This document shows, piece by piece, positions 1 through 23,940 of a DNA stretch of 64,000 nucleotides. Origin of the DNA: Beaufortia kweichowensis. Lineage: Eukaryota; Chordata; Actinopteri; Cypriniformes; Gastromyzontidae. Where the stretch lies: contig CM032813.1 of the NCBI GenBank assembly GCA_019155185.1, positions 3,700,001-3,764,000 on the forward strand, read 5' to 3'. The notes beneath the pieces are model-generated. The model made no database searches. It was given only the letters and a program-made list of their open reading frames with translations, and was not told the DNA's origin. Every line of letters begins with the position of its first letter. Position 1 is the first letter of the stretch. The position numbers and the translations under genes were made by a program.

Positions 1-515
1 CTTCTGCATTACTACAAAAGATAATGATGCCACACTTTAGGGGACATTTGCTTAAAACAGTCTCTTTCTCTCTCTCTCTGTCCTATACATTAAGGGTCCA
101 ATTTAGAGTCTACCACCCACGGAGGCTACTCTGAATACAGATGCTCATGCATATTAATGAGCGAGGACAGCTGGCTTCTTGTCGTTGGTGATCCCGATCA
201 ACACTGAAATGTGTGGCCAATGAATCCACCGACCATCCTCTAATGAAATGATTCAGAGTAGCTTCTGTCGTGAACATTGTGGAAACAGTGTGCTGATTGT
301 GTCTTTTAAAACACTGCAGGTAATTAATCTCATGATCACACCCATAACCATTCACAATTATGCAGGTTGATCTCATAAGATTAGATTTTTCTATTGCACA
401 ACAAATTATTGACTAAATAATATTTGACAGACATGAAATTGTGATACACTCCCCACATTTTTTATATTTATGATATGTAAGATGCAAACTGTAAACCATA
501 GGTACAATAGCTCAC
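1..515 (-). other. fgd5 intron (left end truncated)
   Basis: No exon was recognised. It contains a short CT-rich run near 61-80 and otherwise unremarkable AT-rich sequence. Confidence 0.6.
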
Positions 516-14219
<13,704 letters not shown>

Positions 14220-14284
14220 CAGGGTGGAGCACACAGGTTAGTCAAATGTCTTTGGTTGAAAAGTTTGGAAATCCTTTTAAAAAT
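14220..14284 (-). other. fgd5: fgd5 5' untranslated part of the first coding exon
   Basis: The acceptor is a strong pyrimidine tract ending CTTGCAG at 14285. An in-frame TAA at 14240-14238 precedes the ATG at 14219. The end of a spliced upstream ORF (TGA at 14244-14242) falls here. Confidence 0.7.
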
Positions 14285-14640
14285 CTGCAAGCAGAAAAAA
14301 GAAAGAGATTAGAGTAGGTTGTTTAACTGGATGGTCTCTGCACTCAATAAGAAAAACAAATTAGATGATCTACAAATTGACTGACAACATGCCATTATGA
14401 GCTCAGCTGCTCCTTTACAGCAGCATATTGATTGATCTACATTGACCATTTGATTGATGAACTGCAACCTCTGAACCAGAAACATAATGAAGTGATTATG
14501 TGATAAGTCACCCTATTCACACTGAACATCATTTACATACTCTTAACATAAATAATATATAATGCTATAGAAATTTTACATTAAAACTTCTTAAACCCTA
14601 GGATGACTATTGGAGGCCTTAAAGGCATGCATTTTTTTGT

Positions 14641-14960
14641 TAAAGCACACCCTTTCTCTTAAAACTCATACACCCCTGTCTCTTCCTGTTATTTGGTACC
14701 TGCCTTGACGCACGTCCTATTAAACTCACCGTGCTCTTGGTGTTCACCCTGCTAAGATGTTGTTTCCTGACACGACTAATTAACTATTTCAGCAGACTCT
14801 CCTGGAAGGACCGTGAACAGGAAGTGCAAAGGGGAAGGACATTAACAGTGCACCCTGTCTCCTCCATGAACCCCTCTCTCAATTTTGTTCTACAAGAGGG
14901 CAGTTTTGCACAACACAAATACACTTCCTTCTCGTCAGTCTTCCCATGATTCACACTCGA
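14641..14960. promoter_or_regulatory. candidate endothelial enhancer: clustered ETS and FOX:ETS motifs
   Basis: Contains GTGAACAGGAAGTGC (14813-14827) and, on the minus strand, AAATAACAGGAAGA (14694-14681). Both match the AACAGGAA core of the FOX:ETS composite motif known from endothelial enhancers. At least four more GGAA/TTCC cores lie between them and 14945. The patch is GC-richer than the flanking intron. Function is inferred. Confidence 0.45.
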
Positions 14961-15240
14961 GTGATAAATCCCACCCATCACAACCCCCTCAGACAATCTT
15001 TTTTTTGCTGAAAAGGTCATTTCGGTGCGTTAAAGAACAATAAAGAGAGAAACATCAACATCCCAACTAAAGTCCCTTTGGCAAAATAACAGGATATGAA
15101 TTATGCAACAAGAATTCACTAAAACAAATGGTTAAACACAATGGGAGTCAAACAGGGGAAAACAAAACTCTTTACTGTTTAAAACCATTAGTCCATGATC
15201 TCCATATCTATTGTATATACTATATATTGTATGCATGTCA

Positions 15241-15325
15241 CAGAATGAAATATCTGTTTATATTTTACTAAAGCCCTGTTGACAGAGTCCAGACATAACA
15301 AATATCAGTCTATGCACTTATTCAC
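15241..15325 (-). repeat. dispersed repeat copy 1 of 3 (inverted)
   Basis: The minus strand reads GTGCATAGACTGATATTTG and then CAACAGGGCTTTAGTAAAAT and ATAAACAGAT, in the same order as at 51501 and 54114. The family is not one I can name. Confidence 0.7.
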
Positions 15326-15840
15326 TATTTGGGAGGAGGGAAATATAAATGTGTATCATGTGACAAAAACAAATGCTTTTAAGACATTTCTGTAAATTAA
15401 AATGCACAAATCATAAGCAGTAATTGCCCAACAAATGGAGATGAGATGACTCTTTAAAGAACATAAAACAGTATTTTTTTTTCATGTGCCTATTTATGAG
15501 GAATATGGACTGTTATGGATATGACAATTCTGAAAACAGCACTTTACCTGACTATAAAAAAATCATGTTTTGAACATAAAAAATGCTTTGAAATTTTGAG
15601 AAAGACATCACATGAGTATTTAAACCACCAAATATTGACATCTGAGCTATCAGTATGAAGAAAACCTTTGATCATAACTTTATTTTCCATTGTAAGGTTG
15701 CATTTATGGTTGCATTTCCTTTTCTTACAGCAACTTTTCTTTATAATATTCACATTTAAATATCTGCATTTTTTTCCTTATTGAACTTGCACAAAGTTAT
15801 ACACATTTAAAAACACAAAGTAAATTGAAGAAAGTCGCAC

Positions 15841-16110
15841 CTGAGCTCATCTTCGGATGTCATCCACCACGGCATCTGAAATACTTCCACATTATCCCTC
15901 GTTATTCCGCCGAAGCAACAGTATAAATCCAGAGATGTTGTAAACTCACTCCGGATACATTTGTCATAAACCCTGAGAAATAAACAATAGAGACTTCATC
16001 ACTTATTCGACGGCGTTTCTCCAAAAATCAGTTTTCTAGCGACCGTTGCTGCAGGTCCCTTCAGGTCCGCGCGCTTCTCGCTGAAGGAATGAGAGCGATG
16101 CGCGCGCGCG
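15841..16110 (-). other. fgd5: fgd5 noncoding first exon and core promoter region (start approximate)
   Basis: The donor CTCAG|GTGCGA at 15841 is preceded by GC-rich sequence with a (GC)n run at 16100-16113, typical of a TATA-less promoter. The leader carries in-frame ATGs at 15875 and 15863 that open an upstream ORF continuing across the splice. The transcription start was not determined; the upper boundary is an estimate. Confidence 0.45.
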
Positions 16111-16479
16111 CGCGCTCCGAGCTGCGCGAGGAGACTGTGAAGGTGTTTTCCGCGCGCTTCCTGAGGAGGTACAGCGAGTCTCTCTCACGGGAATACACGA
16201 ATCGATAAGCGAAACCACTGAGAAAAACAACTCAATAATCATCATTTTTACTCCATGATAACATTTAAATGTCCCTTGTATATCCTCAGTGGATTTCTTT
16301 CTTCTTACAGAAAAAATCGAAATGTCTAGTCAAAGTGGAGTAGTATTAAGATTTTTTTAGTATAACCGCATATAAAACTTTATCAATAAGTTGTATTGCC
16401 CTACTTAATTTTGTTCAATTTGTGGAATTTTTTAAAGCATCATTTTCAACAACTTAATTGTTATTTAGTAAACAAATTT

Positions 16480-16660
16480 GGCTAAACAGAGATCCTGAAA
16501 CAGTTTCTCCAAGACACAAAATGTTTTGCTTTTGGCCAGGCTTCCTTTCTACTCATCTGTTGGCTGATTGGAGGAAAGCAGCTCTTTAAAAACCTCTCTT
16601 CATAACAGGAAACTGCTATCCCTCTTTCCTGCACAACAGCCAACGCTTCCTTAGCAACAA
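16480..16660. promoter_or_regulatory. candidate upstream regulatory element with ETS cores
   Basis: Lies about 0.4-0.6 kb upstream of the fgd5 first exon. It contains CATAACAGGAAACT (16601-16614, FOX:ETS type) and further ETS cores at 16541, 16571, 16625 and 16645. This is inferred from motif density. Confidence 0.35.
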
Positions 16661-16904
16661 ATGAACAAAGGTGCTGCTGTTAGATGTACTGGGCTATCAC
16701 TGCATTCACAAATTAAACTATGAATTTTTCCTAATTCAAGTATTTTTAGATGGAAACAGTTATTTTTAAGATACTCCAAATGTCAATGGAAACAGTGACA
16801 TCAAATCGACCTGCCACATACTGTAGCACATTGGAAACCATGGGAACTGAAAGCCTAAAGTGTGCGGTCTAATAACATTTTTAAACATACATTACAGTGA
16901 AAAG

Positions 16905-17230
16905 TTTGGAAACACTAATTGTTATTAAGATTTTTTTCACATTTTAGAATAGTAGTAAATTTATCAAAACCATGCAATAACACAATTGGGAATTATGTTG
17001 TGACTAAAAGCATCTAAAATAAATGAACACTTATGTTATATTTTAGCATCTTTAAAAATAGTCACCCTTTGTCTAGAATTTGTCAAATCATCTTGGCATT
17101 TTATCATCTGGGTTCTTAAGGTCTCAACCTGGGAAGCTTTGTATACAGCACTGAAGAAACTTCTATTTATGCTGGACTCTTATTGACTGCTTTTTATTTA
17201 TTATTTATTTTTAATAAATATATTTTTATA
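16905..17230. repeat. probable degraded dispersed element
   Basis: GTTTGGAAACACTAATTG, AGCATCTTTAAAAATAGTCAC and TCTTGGCATTTTATCAT in this order resemble a repeat I recall as common in teleost genomes. I cannot name the family with certainty, and no second copy is present in the window. Confidence 0.35.
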
Positions 17231-17904
17231 TAAAATTGTAGTTTTCATTGTATCTTATTCATATTAAGGTCTCCATTCAGACAAATTCGTGCCCTATAGG
17301 CTATCTTGCAAATCAAATATTGTCAGACAGAGTCTTTGTTAAAACCTTTGAATAGTAAGACAAGATAACCCCCAGCTGAGCCGCTGCAGCTATGTTCAAG
17401 GGCAGACAACAGCTCTGAAACTCTGAGCTCTGAGAGAAAACTGTCAGCCACCTGGGGCTCCATCTTGACAGCTTAAAATCTCAAACATTAGGTGGCAAAT
17501 TCCATAGGACGTCTGTATCGCATACGAGAACATGCCATATGTTCAATATGTCCACACATTTAAATGATAAAAATCAAACATAGCTGCATGCAACCACTAT
17601 TAATTAATAACTCTCTAGATCACGCTGGCTCTTATTGTAGCAACACCTATCAACCTGTCATTTGATTTGCATCATGAGTTGGACAGGTGTAAACACATTA
17701 AATCATTTTTGTTTTTGTGGCCTTCACCCCCTACAAGACGAATATTTACAACAGCTACAGCGTTACGTGAACTCTCACAGGAAACTTTGTTATTCCTGTA
17801 AACTGTGTCATAATGACAACATTTAACAGAAATCTCTTTTCTCAAAAACACCATTCTCAAAAGCATTTCCTAAAGTGAATTTTATTTTTAACTGACATTT
17901 TAAA

Positions 17905-17922
17905 GCACGTACGTACGTACGT
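17905..17922. repeat. short (ACGT)n tract
   Basis: ACGTACGTACGTACGT-type tetranucleotide run, self-complementary. Confidence 0.8.
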
Positions 17923-18878
17923 TACAGTAAATACGTACATACTGTATTAACACAGACAGTAGACACAAAGAAAAACAAAATAGAAATAATAGAAAACTTA
18001 GAAAATTAAGAAATATAAAAAATACTAAACATTTTATCAAACAATAGTATTTTAGACTGACTAAATTTTAAAACATGTTTGTGCTCTGTTTCACTGTCAC
18101 GTTGTCACTGTTCTTTAAACTGCAAACAACAGCCAAACACAGCACATGACAGACATTCGCTGTGCTAATTAAGTCCTTTACTGGAAATTATACTATGGCA
18201 CTATATTTGCCATTTTTGCATTTTATGCGTTTTCATCTATGGGGACAGGCGAAAAGCACAATGTGTTTGTTGGCATTGTAATTTAAGGCGACTGAAAGAA
18301 TAGCTGTGAAATAAACAGCTCTGCAGATGTGGTTTATACTGTATGCACAGGATAAAAAACATGTTTTTAGACTTCTATGAACAACTATTTCTGACCAAGC
18401 AGCTCCGTGGAGCTCTGTGTCCCTCCACCTGCCGCATTATGGCACAAGTGAGAGATTAGAGGAAAAACATGTCAGACACCAACTTTTTACTCATAAACAC
18501 ACATGTGTATTCACAGAACTGACCCAAACAGGAAACTGATTGGGAAAGAGGGTCAATGACTTTTTCCCAGAGCTCAAATCAGTCTCTCACCACCCATTTC
18601 ATAACCCCTGCCTTTAAAAGAACACGCTGAATGTTTCTATATTCTGAAACACTGAAAAAAGCAGATAAGTATTACTAAAAAAGGCACATTCGGACAGATG
18701 CTGAAAACCTCAAAACATTTAGGTAAAAATATTGTTATAGACAGACCTAAGTGTTATGCAGGTAAAATGATTGTTATTTGTAAAAGACAATAAATCAGAA
18801 ACTATATAAATGATGGATTTACATTTTTTACTGCTCATTCATTGTCCATTATCTTTTCTCAGCATCTATAGCAATATG

Positions 18879-19013
18879 CAACCCTGTCTGTGAAAACCCA
18901 GGAAAGACATTATTATTTAGGAACTATTTTTTGGCAAAATAATTAAATAAAATACTCTGAGGCTCCTTATATCATAATCAGATTATGAGACCTGGATTTC
19001 ACAGACAGGGTCA
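18879..19013. repeat. foldback element with 23-bp imperfect inverted repeats
   Basis: ACCCTGTCTGTGAAAACCCA near 18881-18900 is the reverse complement, with few mismatches, of CCTGGATTTCACAGACAGGG at 18991-19010. A spacer of about 90 bp separates the arms. It looks like a short nonautonomous foldback element. Confidence 0.65.
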
Positions 19014-21403
19014 CACATTTAAAGTAATTTCCTTTAACTGCTTATTAATACAAAAAATATTTTAATTATTCTACAACACAGAGAATATTTCCCCCCTCTT
19101 CTGGTACTTCCAGGTGTCAGACATGCCTCATATTACCCAAACGAAGAGAACATGAAAGAAATAGGGCATCAGCACTCTTAGTCAACTCAAAAGCACAGCT
19201 TCAGAAACAACATTCTCACCTTCCCCCAGTCCCTCGACCACAAGGCAGGTGAAGCCAGGAGTCAGCACTTCATCAAAAATAGCAAACATAGACCTCACTC
19301 CCTGTGGAGCCCAAGACCTCTCCATCCAAATCAATACAACAACACTGGCCAGGGTTATAGAAGAGTATATATGTGTGTAATTAAAGATTATAAAGCTACT
19401 GTACCACTCTATTGTGATGCCGTTCAAACCTTGTTTTCATAGGATATAACATTCTTAAATGTCGAAACTATAGTTGCAACTGATATAATGGATGTAATCG
19501 GATGTAAAAGTTACATAAGTTGCATTTGCATTTGCTTTTTTTAATGATTTAAAAAAAGATGTATTATTAAGGGTGATTAATGTTATTTTCAGATGCAGAG
19601 AGTGGATCAAAAGTTTAGTACCTGCTGAAATACTGAAGTTATGAGAATGAGACAGTGAGATGTTAACATAATAACATGATATAAAGTGCCAAGCAAGGGT
19701 GCATACCTTGACAACAAATCACTTACACACGCACCACTCAAAATTACACAATCCTCCCCACTGCACTGTAATAACATCGATTTACTGGTAATGAATAAAA
19801 GTCTCAAGAAGCCCCATAAAAAGACTTGAGGCTTGGCCTTTAAAAGCACCAACAATGGGCCAGTCAAGCACTAGCCTAAAGCCTTTAGGACAATAGATTT
19901 ATAGCCCTGGAGAGCTTGATTTCTCTTGAAAAATGGTGCCTGGCTGCCCTTTTCTGTCACAATTCTTTCTTGCATTTAGTTTTCCTTTGTATTCTAATAC
20001 ATACACATGCAGCTCTGCACCAAAACTGCATGACAGAGACCCTCATTAAGCCATGATGATATTTCCCCTGATCCAAGAGCCGGTTTTCATAATGCAACTT
20101 AATAAACCAAATACAAATCTGATCTCAGGTCAGTGCAAAAGATTAATTTGCAAGAACGCTTATGATTAACAAGACCAAGCTGCTGATGTTTCTTTCTGCA
20201 GAACCTAAAGGGAACAATAGAATTGTGGAAAAAGTCCCCTAGTCTGGATTTACTTTTTCCTGTGACTGTTTTCACATCTTTCAGCCAAATGAGACTGAAC
20301 GGATGCAGATACTAAGTTTAAAAATATCTGTGTTTTCTGAACTCTTCTGGCCTTGGCTGTAAGCCGGTGCCATGTTTCTAAACACTTTAAGCAAAGATGG
20401 TGATAAATTAGGGAGGTACAATTATTATGACCGCTTCAGGAAATAATAGATGTGAAATTATTGATACATACATTTAACAATAATCTAATTTAAGCAGTAA
20501 AATCTTTAAAATACAAAAAAGCCTGTAAGGTTCATCAGGTGCATGCATCAGGTACATAGCTTACAGCACTTTAACAGATCTTAGGAAGTAGAACAGCATC
20601 ACAAATAACTGCTGCATTATAACGGTCTTTGATTCTTATTCAAGGATTATATACTGTACATTGCTGCAGGTACAACAGAGAAATGCATTATCATCAAGGC
20701 ATTTTAAAAAACATCAAATTGATTCAGGTCATTACCATCAATCCACTTTTAAAAAAACTGGAGATAAATTACGAAAAATATTTCACACACAACAAATTTG
20801 TTGCTGAGCCTATAATCAATTATTCCAATCACGGTAGCCTGCAATTATTGCCAAAATCCCAATACATTCACACCAGCTTTCTCTGTGATTTAGATGAACC
20901 AAATCTCAAGACAAAATAAGGTACAAGTGACTGCCAGACAATGAGAGGGGGACATCCTCACACACACAGATTATTTTCCTACTTGAAGAAACAGTCAAGG
21001 ATGAACAGGCAATGACAGATCATCTTTTATGCACACACTTTAACCACCTCAGCAAAACTGTTTTGCTGAATTTTTATTCATGTCTGTGATTTCTTTCAGC
21101 ATTATTACTATAGAAAAGATGGATTGGCGAAGACAATTTCAAGCTTGTGCTATTTCTGTAATTTATTAACCATTTTAAGCATTAAACATTATGTATTATG
21201 GGGTGTACATTTGTACATTATGGGGCGTCACTAAATGTCTCTATGATATGAATCTACATCTTATCATCAGCAACACAAAACTGCCATCCAAAATGTTGAC
21301 AGGAGAAACATCCCTTTCCTATTCTTTGCCATGAATGGTTTTTACTTAACCAACATCTTAATATCAGCAACATCACTTATGATGGATGTTACAGTGATGC
21401 TAT

Positions 21404-21417
21404 GTTGCCATGGTAAC
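21404..21417. promoter_or_regulatory. RFX X-box, perfect palindrome
   Basis: GTTGCCATGGTAAC is an exact match to the RFX binding consensus (two half-sites GTTGCC and GGTAAC). It is isolated in the intergenic gap with no adjacent promoter that I can see. Confidence 0.5.
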
Positions 21418-22409
21418 ACAGGTTAAAAGTCACATTTGTCAACTAGAGACAACCTACTCAGCTTTTGATTTACTCATCTTGCCTCTGTGGTATGATTTTA
21501 TTATGTTTGGACATTTATGTAGCTGACTTTTGACAAATTCATTTTGTTACATTTAACACATTTTATTTTGAATGTACAAGAACATTCACCTTTCACTGTA
21601 TTTTTCTCCCTCTCTTAATCTCATCCATTTCTTTTCTCATTTATAATCCCCTCTACAGCTAATTCATTTAAAGCCACGGTGGGTCAATCTGAACGTTATC
21701 AAAAGTTGTGGGTAACTCCACAAGAGCCCGCTTCATAAATTTAATAATGCTTGGATGATTAGATGAAGACGGTCTAAACAAATATCACACAGGCTCATGA
21801 AGTGCTATCATAAAACATAATTGTGATCATGACTGTCTCTATGAAAGATAGTATATGTGAAATTCTCATTGCCATGATCTCCTGCTTCGCTTACCTGGAC
21901 TGACCTTGTACTGACCTGAGACAAAAAGTCAAAGCATTGCTATTATATGGAGACTTTACGTTTGAATGATCATTTGTGTCCCTATTACTTTATGCTTCCT
22001 ATCAAAGAACACAGATCAAAACTGATCAAATGTGTACCTTAAATGCACTAAATTAATTAAATGCATTAATTTGTGCCTATTTAGCCAATAACCACATATG
22101 CTTAACCTTAACAAATAAATCATTTACAAGCTGTACATTTAAATTTATCAGCAGACAAACATCCAAAAGAAATTTTGTACTCATCACTCATTTCAATAAC
22201 GAATTTTTCATCATGCTTCTGTTACATGACAAGTTATTGATTTCAGTTAACTGCAATGCAGGCTTGTCAACCTTTATTATGATGCTCATGAATGATTATT
22301 TGTTTAGTAAATAAACTCCAAATGATCAACATTACAGCAGCTAGAAAAAACTGTAAATACAGTTTACTTTTTTACTTGCGTATGTGTTGTATCATTGATC
22401 ACTTTGTTG

Positions 22410-22585
22410 AATTCAATTCACATTTATATTGATGCATTCAATGAATCATTTTATCAAAAGAAGCACATTTAAGGTATTTTAATGCACCGCAGTTGAAAAT
22501 GGAAATCAAACCCATGACCTTTTGCATGGCTAGCATCAGTTACACAATATCAAAGCTACGATACCATAACTAGCTAATAGATATT
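22410..22585 (+). repeat. degraded copy of the fish repeat with GCAGACGCTTTTATCC-type head
   Basis: It has a worn left part (TTTTATCAAAAGAAGCACAT) and a right part AAATCAAACCCATGACCTTT followed by GCATGGCTAGCATCAG. This matches the order of the better-preserved copy at 48978-49085. Confidence 0.45.
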
Positions 22586-23794
22586 AATAGCATTTATGTT
22601 GATTTAATTACAATCAAGCATAAAGAAATGCTTATGAAGGCAATTATGTGTTATAAATATTAATAATTATCATCGGACCGCCACTGTAAGGACTCCACAG
22701 CTGATATTAGTGAAAGACTATGATTTACCCGCTGTTTATTGCACAATACGCAAGAGAAATGCTGAACAAGCACTGGGGGCTTATTTCAGACATTTTACTG
22801 GGCAACCGAAGCGGTCTGAACCCCAATCTTTTCAAACTAAAACATGTCTGATTTGATTTATGTGGCAGCTTTAACACAGCTTACTCAGAGTAACCATTAC
22901 ATGTGATCTAATCTTGTTTGTGTGTGTGCACATCAACATTATAGACCGATTTAATAACCAGAAATACTGTATAAAACAATTAAAAATATATATTTTTATA
23001 TGTAAATAATTCTTTTGATGATTAATCCAATTAAAAGAACAGTGCACTGATACAATCAAGCCCTGTGCATCTACTTGACAAACTCAAATCATGTTTTGCT
23101 TGAAATCTTTAGAATAGCTTGTGAGCCTCTTCATAGTTAAATCGCTGTAGGGGTTCAAACAATATATAACAACAGCATGATTTTATGAGTCTCATAATGT
23201 TTTCCCTCTAATGCAGAAGGGGAGAACAACCCATAATAGCACACAACCCATCCTCAGGGCATACTGGCCATTGAGCTGTTATTGAGCCCTTATTCAGCCC
23301 TATTCTCAGCTTGTGTTTATTCTGCCACATAAACCATCGCATTTCAATCTGTTTTTCATCTCTTCACCTCCCATTCTGGCAGGAAGGAGGACCACACCGC
23401 TACATTAGCAGCACCCCAATGTATCTTTCATTGTGCTGTTGTGATCTTAGGTTAGGCTTGAGGTCATAACTGGGGAAATGTAGACAGCTCTTCATAACAT
23501 ATAGCTCCTATGAGTACATATGGAGAAAGGTTTTCTCTTTAATGTATTGACAATGTCTGTTCATAATATCGTGAAGTGCACAGAGGGGGAAATGAATGGC
23601 TCTCTAGCTTTGTCGCAATACATGAAGATGTCTCAGACAGATACTGTGGTTTTTAATTACCTCATGAATGGGGCGAGCGTAGTGAGCTGCGATCCAGAAT
23701 ATCTTCACTGTGAGATGATAGCGTGTGCCTCAGCTTTCCTCTCTGCTCCTGTGCAATCAAACATGAGCCATGTGGATATAACAGATTAAAACAT

Positions 23795-23940
23795 AAGAGA
23801 ATAGAAAGGAATATAACATATTGATAATTTAATATAACATAATAATATAGAATAGAGAGCAGAAAGTAAGGATAGAATAGAAGTAGAACAGAAAATAAAA
23901 ATTAGAATAGAATAGAACACAACGTGACACAATACAATCA
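23795..23940. repeat. degenerate (AATAGA)n low-complexity tract
   Basis: Repeated AGAATAGAA and ATATAACAT units with many interruptions. Confidence 0.6.

Larger units (their letters stand above)
14285..15840 (-). other. fgd5 intron 1
   Basis: It separates the noncoding first exon from the coding exon. It contains the ETS and FOX:ETS motif cluster at 14641-14960 and one copy of a dispersed repeat near 15241-15325. Confidence 0.55.

Noticed and set aside
19182..19427. 81-codon minus-strand ORF as a gene
   Set aside because: No recognised homology, no fitting splice sites or promoter; kept only as part of a GC-balanced patch.
22500..22580. Possible tRNA gene
   Set aside because: The tRNA-like AATCAAACCCATGACC tail belongs to a repeat; no cloverleaf with acceptor stem can be formed.
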